Below, piece by piece: positions 18,979 through 27,969 of a stretch of 64,000 nt of DNA (the first letter of the stretch is position 1; every line of letters begins with the position of its first letter). The DNA comes from Mesorhizobium sp. SOD10 (GTDB taxonomy: Bacteria > Pseudomonadota > Alphaproteobacteria > Rhizobiales > Rhizobiaceae): positions 1 through 64,000 of the forward strand of contig CCNA01000006.1 in NCBI GenBank assembly GCA_000824805.1. Direction: 5' to 3'. The notes beneath the pieces are model-generated. The model had not been told where the DNA came from. It was given only the letters and a program-made list of their open reading frames with translations, and ran no database searches. The position numbers and the translations under genes were made by a program.

Positions 18979-20074
18979 ATTGCGCGCTCTTGAGGCTGCC
19001 GATATCCGGGTCGTCGCTGATGACTTGACCGGCGCCCTCGACAGTGCGGTTTCCTTTGCGTCGCGAGGGAACGGCATTGGGGTAAGCTGGCGATTGGACC
19101 GCGCTTTTGCCGGGCGCATGGCGATCGATGCCGCCACCCGGGAAGGCTCATTGGCGACGGCCGTCGAGCGACACCGGACGCTTGCGCCATGGCTCGCCGG
19201 GGGACAACTGAGTTTCAAGAAGATCGACAGCCTTTTGCGTGGCCACGTGATCGCCGAAATCGAGGCCTGCATTGTCGAGGGGGCCTACCAGCATGTAGTT
19301 CTGGCACCGGCGTTCCCGTTTCAGGGGCGTGCCACGCGGCTTGGACGCCAATGGCGCCTCGATCGATCCGAAGTGGTGGGTCCCGATCTTGTCGCCGGCC
19401 TGGGTCGGCGCTTCCCGGCCGGTCGATCGACACCAGGGCCGCGCCCGGTGGATTTCATCACGCTCTACGACGCCGAAACGGATGCCGACCTGGACAGGGT
19501 AGTCGCAGCGGTGCCGAAGGGATCGACATTGTGGGTCGGCACAGGCGGCCTGGCGGCGGCCCTAGCACGACATATGAACGCGCCGCCTAAGCCAGCCCCT
19601 GCGTTTTCCGCTCCATTCGTGGCCCTTGTGGGAACAAACCATGAGGTGACCGCGAACCAGGTAGCCCTCTTTTCCTCCACGCATGCGGGCGGGCATATCG
19701 TCGTCGACGGCGACATCGAAGGTGCAAAAACGCATTTGACGAAACGGATGACGCGCGGGGAGCCATCGGTTGTCAGTGTCGCCGCATCGGGCGATCGCCA
19801 CGTCGTGGCGGATCATATCGGCAAGGTGTTTGCCTCGCTCCTCGAGGGTTTGCCGAAGCCGGGCACCTTGCTCGTCACCGGGGGTGAAACCCTGCGGTCG
19901 GTCTGCGACAGCCTCCGCGCGATCGAACTTACGGTCGAATGCGAGATTGAGCCGGGGCTTCCGGTTTCCAGAATCACAGGTGGCGTTTTCGATGGGCTAG
20001 TCGCCATTTCGAAATCCGGCGCATTCGGCGACCATGCCCTGCTCTGCAGGCTCGCGGCTCTAGCGTGCCGGTGA
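18971..20074 (+). CDS. Four-carbon acid sugar kinase (DUF1537 family)
   Basis: Predicted ATP-dependent kinase for D-threonate, L-threonate or D-erythronate, making the 4-phosphate. Family marks: N-terminal VVADDLTGALDSAVSFASRG, the KKIDSLLRGHV substrate motif, VLAPAFPFQGR, and near the C-terminus the nucleotide loop LLVTGGETLRSVCDSL and ITGGVFDGLVAISKSGAFG. At about 367 aa it is somewhat shorter than the usual ~420. GTG start at 18971 overlaps the deoR stop by 8 nt, so translation is coupled. Pairing with a PdxA-like dehydrogenase downstream matches the published four-carbon acid pathways built from DUF1537 and PdxA2 proteins. Confidence 0.87.
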   Translation: MLELRALEAADIRVVADDLTGALDSAVSFASRGNGIGVSWRLDRAFAGRMAIDAATREGSLATAVERHRTLAPWLAGGQLSFKKIDSLLRGHVIAEIEACIVEGAYQHVVLAPAFPFQGRATRLGRQWRLDRSEVVGPDLVAGLGRRFPAGRSTPGPRPVDFITLYDAETDADLDRVVAAVPKGSTLWVGTGGLAAALARHMNAPPKPAPAFSAPFVALVGTNHEVTANQVALFSSTHAGGHIVVDGDIEGAKTHLTKRMTRGEPSVVSVAASGDRHVVADHIGKVFASLLEGLPKPGTLLVTGGETLRSVCDSLRAIELTVECEIEPGLPVSRITGGVFDGLVAISKSGAFGDHALLCRLAALACR

Positions 20075-20118
20075 TCAAGACGGATCACCGCCAGGGGTCG
20101 TCAGGTTCGTCCAAGCCG

Positions 20119-20134
20119 GTCAAATAGCGTCAAA
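20119..20134 (+). promoter_or_regulatory. Putative DeoR operator before pdxA2
   Basis: GTCAAA-TAGC-GTCAAA, the same half-site and spacing as at 17953-17968. It lies in the 198-bp gap before the PdxA2-like gene, suggesting a second promoter under the same regulator. Confidence 0.5.
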
Positions 20135-20272
20135 CAATGTATCAGAGTTGGGCCAAGCCCTCACCTGCGCCCTCGAAGCAGGCAGGCCGACGATAGGATT
20201 TTCGCCATGCCTATGATTACGGATGACGAAAAAAGAAAACTATTGCGCATTTGATCCTGGAGGGATTAGAAG

Positions 20273-21334
20273 ATGATCACAATTGACCGATTAGGGGCAT
20301 GCATGTCTGGTCCAAGACTCGGCATAACGATGGGCGATCCCGCGGGCATCGGCCCCGAGATCATTGCGAAGGCATGCGCACGGCTGAGGCCGCGGCTTGC
20401 CGACGGGTCGTTATCGCTTCTCATCGTCGGCAGCGTTGCCGCGATGCGCGCAATGGAGTCGATTTCGGGACGCATCGAGGAGGAAGAGCCGTCGGCTTCG
20501 GCCGCAGGCCCTTTTCCGCCCGTGGCCATTCTTGAGGCGGGACCGGAGCGGACCCCCATCGAACCAGGCGTCATGTCGGCCGAAGGCGGACGCCTTGCCT
20601 ATCTGGCCATCGAAAAGGCCGTTCGCCTGGCTCAGGCCGGTTCGATTGCGGGTATCGTTACCGCCCCGCTCAACAAGGAAGCGCTCAACCTGGCCGGCTA
20701 TCACTATGCCGGCCATACCGACATGCTGGCGGAACTGACGGGCGCCCGCGATTCCGTGATGATGCTTGCCCATGGCGATTTCCGAGTCAGCCATGTCTCG
20801 ACCCATGTCGCCCTCGCACAGGTTCCGTCGAAACTGACCGAAGCTCGGTTGCGGCGAGTTATCGAGCTGACGGCCGATGCGCTGCGCGGCCTCGGCATTG
20901 CCCATCCCCGCATTGCAATTGCCGCGCTCAATCCACACGCCGGAGAAGGCGGGATTTTCGGCCGTGAAGACATCGACATCACGACACCTGTCGTCGCCTC
21001 CTACGCGTCCGCCGACTTTAGCGTGTATGGACCCGTTCCGGGCGATACGGTCTTCGTCAAGCTGCGCGCCCGTCAATACGACGCGGTGGTCGCGATGTAT
21101 CACGATCAGGGCCATGTCCCGGTCAAGCTGCTCGGCTTCGACGTCGATCCCGCGACCGGCGAGTGGAAAGCGCTCTCCGGCGTCAATGTCACGCTCGGCC
21201 TTCCGATCATCCGCACCTCCGTCGACCACGGCACGGCTTTCGACATCGCCGGCAAGGGCATCGCCAACGAGGACAGTCTGGTCGAGGCGATCGAATTCGC
21301 GGTGCAAATGGCCGCGGCGAAATCCAACCCTTAG
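20273..21334 (+). CDS. pdxA2: PdxA2-like 4-phospho-threonate/erythronate dehydrogenase
   Basis: PdxA-family NAD-dependent oxidative decarboxylase, predicted to convert the 4-phosphorylated four-carbon acid from the DUF1537 kinase into dihydroxyacetone phosphate and CO2. Marks: GITMGDPAGIGPEIIAKA at the start, APLNKEALNLAG, metal-ligand His in GHTDMLAELTGA, NPHAGEGGIFGREDI, MYHDQGHVPVKLLGFD and the final TSVDHGTAFDIAGKG. Length 353 aa is normal. Start at 20273 has GGAGGG upstream; an internal ATG at 20303 is possible. Context, not sequence alone, points to PdxA2 rather than vitamin B6 synthesis. Confidence 0.88.
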   Translation: MITIDRLGACMSGPRLGITMGDPAGIGPEIIAKACARLRPRLADGSLSLLIVGSVAAMRAMESISGRIEEEEPSASAAGPFPPVAILEAGPERTPIEPGVMSAEGGRLAYLAIEKAVRLAQAGSIAGIVTAPLNKEALNLAGYHYAGHTDMLAELTGARDSVMMLAHGDFRVSHVSTHVALAQVPSKLTEARLRRVIELTADALRGLGIAHPRIAIAALNPHAGEGGIFGREDIDITTPVVASYASADFSVYGPVPGDTVFVKLRARQYDAVVAMYHDQGHVPVKLLGFDVDPATGEWKALSGVNVTLGLPIIRTSVDHGTAFDIAGKGIANEDSLVEAIEFAVQMAAAKSNP

Positions 21335-21375
21335 GCGTCAGCACGCCTGTAACGCACGCGGAAGCGGATTGAACG

Positions 21376-22866
21376 ATGGCAGTAGAAGACAAGAAATCCT
21401 ATCTCATGTTGATCGACGGGACGTTAGTCACCGGCGAAGCTGGCACGCGCCCGGTGATCAATCCGGCGAACGGCAAGGCCTTTGTCGATGTGCCTGAGGC
21501 CAGCCCGGATCAGGCTCGCCGGGCGATAGAGGCCGCGCGCAAGGCGCAAAAGGCCTGGGGGCTCAAGTCACCCCTTGCCCGCGCGGCGATCATGAAGCGG
21601 ATCGCGGCCTTGGTCCGCCAGAACGCCCGGCACCTAGCCGAGGTGGTGGTGAGGGAACAAGGCAAGCCGATCAACGAGGCTATCGGTGAAGTCGGCGGCA
21701 CGGCCGAGTTCTTCGACTATTACGCCGAATTCGCCCGTCGCATTCAAGGTGAGATCCTGCCATCCGACTATGCGGGAGAGCAGGTCTGGATCCAGCGCGT
21801 GCCTGTCGGCGTCGTCGCCGCCATCATTCCGTGGAATTACCCGAGCGCGCTTGTCAGCCGAAAGGTGGCGCCCGCCATGATCGCCGGCGACACCATCGTC
21901 CTCAAGCCGCACGAGGATACGCCGCTTTCGGCACTCGAAATGGCCCGCATCTTTGTTGAAGCCGGCGTGCCGGCGGGCGTGGTCAACATCATAACGGGGC
22001 GAGGCGAAACCATAGGCGAGGTGCTCTGCACGGAGCCCGGCGTCGATCTCATCACGATGACGGGAAGCGTGCCGACCGGCAAGCGCATCATGGCCAACGC
22101 ATCAGCCAATCTGACGCCGGTTTCGCTGGAGCTTGGCGGCAAGGCGCCTTTCATCGTGCTTGCCGATGCCGATCTCGATCTGGCGGTGCGTTCGGCGGCT
22201 ACCTCGCGTTACATGAATTGCGGACAGGTCTGCATCTGCAACGAACGCACGCTCGTTCATCGATCGGTTTACGATCAATTCGTCACCCGCTTTGTCGAGT
22301 TTTCCAAATCGCTCGTCGTCGGCGATCCGATGCAGGCGAACACCGATATCGGCCCCAAGGTCAGCCGTGAGGAGCTGGAGAAGGTCGAGGGGGTGCTTGC
22401 GGAGGCGGTCGCGGGCGGCGCAAGGCTCGCCCTCGCCGGCGGGCGCCCGGCAAACGCGCCGATAGACGGCGGCTACTGGCTCAATCCGACGGTGTTGACC
22501 GACGTGACGCCCGATATGCCGATCATGACGCGCGAAATCTTTGGCCCGGTCGTGCCGATCATGCCCTTCGATACGTTCGAGGAAGCGGTCAGCATCACCA
22601 ATGCCAGTCGTTATGGCCTGTCCGCCTATCTGTTCACCAATGATCTTGGCCGCGTCATGAACGCCGTCAACGAGGTCTCGTTCGGCGAGATCTACGTGAA
22701 CCGGATTGGGCCGGAAATGCTGCAGGGCTTCCATGTCGGCTTCCGCGAAAGCGGGCTGGGCGGTGACGACGGCGTGCATGGGCTCGAGAGCTACATGCGC
22801 AAGAAGACGGTCTACGTGAATTATTCGGGTGCCGCCACGGCGGCATTGATGCCTTACGGGCGCTGA
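21376..22866 (+). CDS. NAD-dependent aldehyde dehydrogenase (AldA-like)
   Basis: Class I/II aldehyde dehydrogenase of 496 aa, similar in layout to lactaldehyde/glycolaldehyde dehydrogenases. Visible motifs: IIPWNYPSALVSRKVAPAMI, the coenzyme segment ITMTGSVPTGKRIM, catalytic Glu in SLELGGKAPFIV, catalytic Cys in NCGQVCICNERT, and EIFGPVVPIMPFDTFEEA. It starts 41 nt after pdxA2 in the same direction. In the operon it could oxidise a small hydroxyaldehyde to the acid that the kinase uses, or process glycolaldehyde-like products; the exact substrate cannot be read from sequence. Confidence 0.9.
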   Translation: MAVEDKKSYLMLIDGTLVTGEAGTRPVINPANGKAFVDVPEASPDQARRAIEAARKAQKAWGLKSPLARAAIMKRIAALVRQNARHLAEVVVREQGKPINEAIGEVGGTAEFFDYYAEFARRIQGEILPSDYAGEQVWIQRVPVGVVAAIIPWNYPSALVSRKVAPAMIAGDTIVLKPHEDTPLSALEMARIFVEAGVPAGVVNIITGRGETIGEVLCTEPGVDLITMTGSVPTGKRIMANASANLTPVSLELGGKAPFIVLADADLDLAVRSAATSRYMNCGQVCICNERTLVHRSVYDQFVTRFVEFSKSLVVGDPMQANTDIGPKVSREELEKVEGVLAEAVAGGARLALAGGRPANAPIDGGYWLNPTVLTDVTPDMPIMTREIFGPVVPIMPFDTFEEAVSITNASRYGLSAYLFTNDLGRVMNAVNEVSFGEIYVNRIGPEMLQGFHVGFRESGLGGDDGVHGLESYMRKKTVYVNYSGAATAALMPYGR

Positions 22867-22939
22867 GCAGCGCCCGACCAATACCATTAAGGTCGCCATC
22901 CGGCCGATACGGCCGTTTCATATGATCGGGAGGAGTGAA

Positions 22940-24082
22940 ATGAACTATCGTGGATTAATGGCGGCCGCCTTGGCCGTAGCACTTTCGGGAATGGCTGCAT
23001 CCTCGGCGAACGCCGATGACACCATCCCGCCCGAGGCAAAGGCGTTGCTCGAGCCGCTGCCCCTGTCGCCCAGGGGCCAGCCCGTCCCGGGCTTCCCGGA
23101 TGGCCCGCCGGCAGTGTCGCCGGACGTGCTCAAGTTTTCGGCCGACGATATTGCCAAGCTCAAGGCCGGAAAGTTCACCGCAGGACTGGTGATGCATACG
23201 ATGGATGCTGGCTGGCCCCAGCTGCAGGTCGCCGGCATCACCAACACGCTCAAGGACTTTGGCATCGACGTCGTCGGAACCACCGATGCCAAGTTCCAGC
23301 CTGGCCAGCAAATCAGCGATCTCGAGCAGATGATTGCCCGTAAGCCGGATGTGATCTTCTCGATCCCGATCGATCCGAAGTCCGAATCCGAAGCCTACAA
23401 GAAAGCGGCGGCGGCCGGCATCAAGCTGGTGTTCATGGACAACGTTCCGGTCGATATGGCGCCGGGCAAGGACTATGTGTCCGTTGTCGCCTCCGACAAT
23501 GAGAAGAACGCCTATTTCGCCGCGCAAGAACTTGTGAGCGGGATCGGCGGCAAAGGCGAGGTCGGCGTTATTACGCTGGTCTATGACTATTATTACTCGG
23601 TCGCCGCCCGCAAAGTCGGCGCACTAAAGGCCTTCGCCGAGCATCCCGACATCAAGGTCGCGGATGTCGGCACCTTCACAGCGCCCGAGAAGGCCTACGA
23701 GGTTGCCACCGCGATGCTGACGGCGCACCCCGACATGAAGGGCATTTTCGTTGCGTGGGATACTCCCGCCCAGCAAGTCGTGGCCGCGGCCAAGACGCTC
23801 GGCCGCGAAATCGTCGTCACAACCAATGACATCGCCGCGGACAGCGCCTTGAACGTGGCCCGGGGTGAATTTCTGGCGGTAGGCGCGCAGCGCCCCTACG
23901 ACCAGGGCGTCGCCGAAGCCAAGGCGGCCGCGCTCGCTTTGCTCGGGCATGACGTCCCGCCCTACATTTCGGTGCCGACATTGCGCGTCAAGAAGCTCGA
24001 TCTTCTCAGTGCCCTCAAGGAGGTCACGAAGGAAGATGCGCCGGCGTCGGTGGTAAAGATCTGCAACGGCGAGTGCTTCTAG
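22940..24082 (+). CDS. Sugar ABC transporter periplasmic-binding protein
   Basis: RbsB-like periplasmic protein (380 aa) with Sec signal MNYRGLMAAALAVALSGMAA, cleaved near ANADD. A proline-rich linker follows before the binding fold (TAGLVMHTMDAGWPQLQVAG, MIARKPDVIFSIPIDPKSES, MKGIFVAWDTPAQQVVAAAK). The start at 22940 has GGGAGGAG 6 nt upstream; an in-frame ATG at 22922 lies before this ribosome site. It heads a binding protein, ATPase, permease set in the kinase/pdxA2 direction. The ligand is likely a four-carbon sugar acid or its precursor. Confidence 0.88.
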   Translation: MNYRGLMAAALAVALSGMAASSANADDTIPPEAKALLEPLPLSPRGQPVPGFPDGPPAVSPDVLKFSADDIAKLKAGKFTAGLVMHTMDAGWPQLQVAGITNTLKDFGIDVVGTTDAKFQPGQQISDLEQMIARKPDVIFSIPIDPKSESEAYKKAAAAGIKLVFMDNVPVDMAPGKDYVSVVASDNEKNAYFAAQELVSGIGGKGEVGVITLVYDYYYSVAARKVGALKAFAEHPDIKVADVGTFTAPEKAYEVATAMLTAHPDMKGIFVAWDTPAQQVVAAAKTLGREIVVTTNDIAADSALNVARGEFLAVGAQRPYDQGVAEAKAAALALLGHDVPPYISVPTLRVKKLDLLSALKEVTKEDAPASVVKICNGECF

Positions 24083-24146
24083 CACCTTGCTGCGTCGGCG
24101 GGCCACTGCATCCGCCGGCGCATCCCAGAGCAATCGAGAAACCATC

Positions 24147-25730
24147 ATGGCCGAAACGAAAACGCCAGCACCCCAGCACGCGATCGTAACGATGCAAGGC
24201 ATCGGCAAGTCGTTTGGCGCGAACCGCGTGCTGTCGGACATTTCGTTCGATGTCATGGCCGGCGAGACGCATGCGCTGCTCGGCGAAAACGGCGCCGGCA
24301 AGTCGACGCTCATGAAGATCCTCATGGGAGCCTATCGAACGGATGAGGGCCGGATTCTGTTCGACGGACAGGACGTCACCGCCTTGTCGCTGCGGGACAG
24401 GATCGATCGCGGTATCGCAATGATCTTCCAGGAACTGAGCGTTTTGCCGAACCGCTCGGTTGCCGAGAACCTCTTTATCCTTCGCGAGCCCCTCGCCTTC
24501 GGCCGGCGTGTCGACAGCAGGAAGATGCTTCGCGAAGCTCGGACCTTGATCGAGCGGTATGCATTCGCACTCGACGCTTCGGCGCGCGTGAGCGACCTGG
24601 CATTCGCTCAGCGCCAGATGGTCGAGATCCTCAAGGCGATCTCGCGGGGCGCCAAGCTGCTCGTGATGGATGAGCCGACGTCGTCACTGACCATCCATGA
24701 GGAGGAAACGCTTTTTCGCACCATCGGCCAGCTCAAGCAGAACGGGATCGGTATCGTCTACATCAGCCATCGCATGGCCGATGTGCTGAGGCTTTCGGAC
24801 CGCATCTCGATCATCAAGGATGGGCGGCTGGTCGGCCCTCTGGACCCCCGCAAGACGTCCATCGACGATATTGCCGCGATGATGTCGCGGCCAAAGGGCC
24901 AAGTGCCCTTGCCGGCTGCCGCGGCGCCCGCGACGCACCATTCGGTAATGGCCGCTGGAACCCCCGCCCTCGAGGTCGACAATCTTGCAACGTCACGAAA
25001 GCTGTCCGGCGTATCGCTCTCGATCGACCCAGGTGAGATCGTTGGCCTTGCCGGACTTGTCGGCAGCGGTCGCTCGACCTTGGGTAAGGCCTTGTTCGGA
25101 GTGCTTCCCGATGTATCGGGTGACATAGCAGTTGCGGGAGGGCCCCTCCGGCCGGGTAGTGTCAGCGGAGCGATCGCTGCCGGGATCGCGCTTGTTCCGG
25201 AAGACCGACGGCTCGAAGGTCTCATAGGCGGGCGCTCGATAGAGGAGAACCTGTCGCTCCCCCGCCTTTCCGATTTCTCGCTGGCGGGTCCGCTCGGGCC
25301 GATGGCGACGGCCCGGATCACGGCTCTGTTCAGACAATACCGGGACGATCTCAACATCCTGTGCCGCGGACCTTCGCAGAAGGCCCAGGAGCTTTCGGGC
25401 GGCAATCAGCAGAAGATCGTCTTCGGCAAATGGCTGGCGATGAAGCCGAAGCTGTTGATCCTCGACGAACCGACCTCGGGCGTCGACATCAACGCCAAGC
25501 GCGATATGCGTGAACTTGTGCGTCGTACGGCCGGCGAAGGCGTTGCCGTGCTGCTCATTTCGTCGGAGCTCGAAGAACTCCTGGATCTGTCCGACCGCAT
25601 CCTTGTGATGGCGGAAGGGCGGATCACGCGCAGCATCGGCCGCATGCACGACGAGACAAGACTTCGCGCATTGCTGCAGGCTGAAGCCGCCAGACAGACC
25701 GACATACGCGCTCAGGGAGTTGCAGCATGA
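24147..25730 (+). CDS. Sugar ABC transporter ATP-binding protein, two NBDs
   Basis: RbsA-type tandem ATPase (527 aa). NBD1: Walker A GENGAGKSTLMKIL, Walker B LLVMDEPTSSLT. NBD2: family-type degenerate Walker A (LVGSGRST), signature LSGGNQQKIVFGKWLA and a standard Walker B LLILDEPTSGVD. It is the only one of the four ATPases in this window with normal acidic residues in NBD2. Its stop overlaps the permease ATG (ATGA). Start MAETKTPAPQH at 24147 is chosen because the frame upstream to 24087 lacks conservation. Confidence 0.9.
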   Translation: MAETKTPAPQHAIVTMQGIGKSFGANRVLSDISFDVMAGETHALLGENGAGKSTLMKILMGAYRTDEGRILFDGQDVTALSLRDRIDRGIAMIFQELSVLPNRSVAENLFILREPLAFGRRVDSRKMLREARTLIERYAFALDASARVSDLAFAQRQMVEILKAISRGAKLLVMDEPTSSLTIHEEETLFRTIGQLKQNGIGIVYISHRMADVLRLSDRISIIKDGRLVGPLDPRKTSIDDIAAMMSRPKGQVPLPAAAAPATHHSVMAAGTPALEVDNLATSRKLSGVSLSIDPGEIVGLAGLVGSGRSTLGKALFGVLPDVSGDIAVAGGPLRPGSVSGAIAAGIALVPEDRRLEGLIGGRSIEENLSLPRLSDFSLAGPLGPMATARITALFRQYRDDLNILCRGPSQKAQELSGGNQQKIVFGKWLAMKPKLLILDEPTSGVDINAKRDMRELVRRTAGEGVAVLLISSELEELLDLSDRILVMAEGRITRSIGRMHDETRLRALLQAEAARQTDIRAQGVAA

Positions 25731-26674
25731 AATCGTCCTCGATGCCGTTGCGCGCTAGTGCCGTGAATTTCCTGCGCGACCACATCACCTACGTGATCTT
25801 CCTCGCCATCACTCTCTATTTCGTCCTGTTTGCTCCCCACTTCGCCTCTGTCTCGACGGCAGGCGCGGTCCTGCGCATCACAGCCATCGTCTCGGCAATG
25901 GCGATCGGCATGACGTTTGTGATCATCTGCGGTGAAATCGACCTCTCGGTCGGATCCCTCGCGAGCTTCTCAGGGATGATCGCCGCGCTGATGCTTGATC
26001 AGAATGTCCCGACCTACGTCGCGGCACTTCTAGTGCTGGGCGCCGGCGCCGCAATCGGCGCGACCTCGGGCATCCTCGTTACGAAATTGCGCATCCCATC
26101 GTTTCTCGTGACGCTCGGCATGCTCTCGATCTTTTCCGGATTGGCACTGACGATCACCGGCACGCGGCCCGTCTCGATCGTCGACGATGATTTTTCGAAC
26201 CTGTTCTGGAACGGCAGTTTTCTGGGCGTCCAGGCACCAATCTGGTGGACCGTCGTCCTCACCGCAGGCGGCTACTATCTTCTGCATCAGATGCCCTATG
26301 GCAGGCGTGTCTATGCAACCGGCGGGAATGCCGTAGCCGCCCGCTTTTCCGGGGTGCGCACGGACGGCGTCAAGATCTTCGCCTTTGTCCTGTCCGGCAT
26401 GACCGCCTCCCTCGCGGGCATGATGCTCGCGGCCCGTTCGACGGCGGGCAATCCCAGCCTTGGAGCGGGGCTCGAGCTCGACGTCATCGCGGCCGTGATC
26501 ATAGGCGGGACAAGTCTCTTTGGCGGCTATGGATCGATCGTCGGTTCCGTCGTCGGCGCGATCTTCATTGGAATTCTCGGCTTTGGCCTTCTCGTGCTCG
26601 GTCTTTCCACCAGCATCCAGGAGGTGATCAAGGGAGCAATCATCATCATCGCCGTCTCGTTGAATCGGCGTTGA
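25727..26674 (+). CDS. Sugar ABC transporter permease (RbsC family)
   Basis: 315-aa inner-membrane permease with about 8-10 hydrophobic segments. Family motifs are MTFVIICGEIDLSVGSLAS and the coupling region GLELDVIAAVIIGGTSLFGG. The ATG overlaps the ATPase stop by 4 nt. Completes the second transporter of the locus. Confidence 0.9.
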   Translation: MKSSSMPLRASAVNFLRDHITYVIFLAITLYFVLFAPHFASVSTAGAVLRITAIVSAMAIGMTFVIICGEIDLSVGSLASFSGMIAALMLDQNVPTYVAALLVLGAGAAIGATSGILVTKLRIPSFLVTLGMLSIFSGLALTITGTRPVSIVDDDFSNLFWNGSFLGVQAPIWWTVVLTAGGYYLLHQMPYGRRVYATGGNAVAARFSGVRTDGVKIFAFVLSGMTASLAGMMLAARSTAGNPSLGAGLELDVIAAVIIGGTSLFGGYGSIVGSVVGAIFIGILGFGLLVLGLSTSIQEVIKGAIIIIAVSLNRR

Positions 26675-26794
26675 GGGGGCCGGAACAAGGCGCCGGCCCT
26701 ATGCGCATTCAGGAACTCGGTCTCCGCGGCGACGGCTGCAGGAAGGTCCAATTCGAAATCCGGCGATGGTCGCCGAAAGACGGGAGGAAGTGAA

Positions 26795-27910
26795 ATGAAA
26801 AGACGTATTCCGTTTGTGATGATGGGCGCCCTTGCAGCATCCAGCGCAATGTTTGCAAGCGCCTGGGCGCAGGACACCTACAAGCCCGACTGCTATGCTC
26901 CTGCGCCAGACAGTGCTTCGGTGATCTCCTATCCGAAGAAGTCGGCGCCATATAAAATTGCCCTGGTAAACGGCTATGTAGGCAACGACTGGCGTGCCAA
27001 TTCGATCCAGACCGCCAAGGCCTGGGGGGCGCGTCCCGAGAACAAGTCCAAACTATCCGACTTGAAGATCATTTCGGTTGGAAACGATTCCACGGCTCAG
27101 ATCTCGGCGATCGATAACTTCATTGCGGCCGGCTACGACGCCGTGATCATCAATGCCGTCAATCCGACCGCCTTCGACGCCGTGGTCAGGCGCGCCAAGC
27201 AAGCCGGCGTGGTGCTGGTGACCTATGACAACGTGCTCGATTCCAACCAGGTCGTTCAGATCAACGAAGACCAGGTCGAGCTGGGCCGGATCAAGGCGCA
27301 GGCCGTCGTGGATGGCATCAAGGCCAAGAAGGGCAATGTTTCGGGTCAGGTTCTGGAAATCGATGGCGTCCCCGGCAACAGCGTTGACCGCGACAATCAG
27401 GCGGGCTTTAACCAAGTCTTCTCCAAGTACCCCGATCTAAAGACGGTCAAGGTCGAGGGCGACTGGGACGTAGGTAAGGCGTCGAAGGTGACGTCCGACG
27501 CCATCGCCACCAACGGCAATTTTGACGGCATCGTTGTCCAGGAGGGCTCCGTCGGCGCGCTTGAGGCTATGGCCGCAGCAAAGCATCCCGTCATCCCGGT
27601 CGGCTTCGATGCCGGCAACGGCACGCGGATGCTGGTCGCCAAGGGCAAATATCCGGGCATCACCGCTGCCCAGGCGCCGGCGCTGGCCGCGATGGCGCTG
27701 GAGGCCTCGGTCGTGCTGCTGGAGGGCAACGCGTTGCCGCAGAAGGTGTTCTTGCCAATCCCCCAGAAGAACAACGCGGATCTGGCGGAAGGCAAGGATT
27801 TCTTCCCCGACCTGCCGAAGACCTTCTACACTGCCACCGGCTTTCCGCAGTGCTTCCCTGTGTTCACGCCGAATGAGCTGCAGGGCCAGACCGCCGATAA
27901 TGCCAACTGA
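26795..27910 (+). CDS. Sugar ABC transporter periplasmic-binding protein
   Basis: Type 1 periplasmic-binding protein (371 aa) with Sec signal MKRRIPFVMMGALAASSAMF, cleaved near AWAQD. An N-terminal Cys-containing segment (YKPDCYAPAPD) precedes the fold (YKIALVNGYVGNDWRANSIQ), and another Cys sits near the C-terminus (GFPQCFPVF), so a disulfide is possible. GGGAGG about 8 nt upstream fixes the start. It begins the third importer (one ATPase, two permeases). Ligand unknown. Confidence 0.88.
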   Translation: MKRRIPFVMMGALAASSAMFASAWAQDTYKPDCYAPAPDSASVISYPKKSAPYKIALVNGYVGNDWRANSIQTAKAWGARPENKSKLSDLKIISVGNDSTAQISAIDNFIAAGYDAVIINAVNPTAFDAVVRRAKQAGVVLVTYDNVLDSNQVVQINEDQVELGRIKAQAVVDGIKAKKGNVSGQVLEIDGVPGNSVDRDNQAGFNQVFSKYPDLKTVKVEGDWDVGKASKVTSDAIATNGNFDGIVVQEGSVGALEAMAAAKHPVIPVGFDAGNGTRMLVAKGKYPGITAAQAPALAAMALEASVVLLEGNALPQKVFLPIPQKNNADLAEGKDFFPDLPKTFYTATGFPQCFPVFTPNELQGQTADNAN

Positions 27911-27969
27911 GCCGTGACACGAACCTGGCCGGCGGTTGCGCCGGCCAGGTCGGCGGCAACGGAGCGCGC

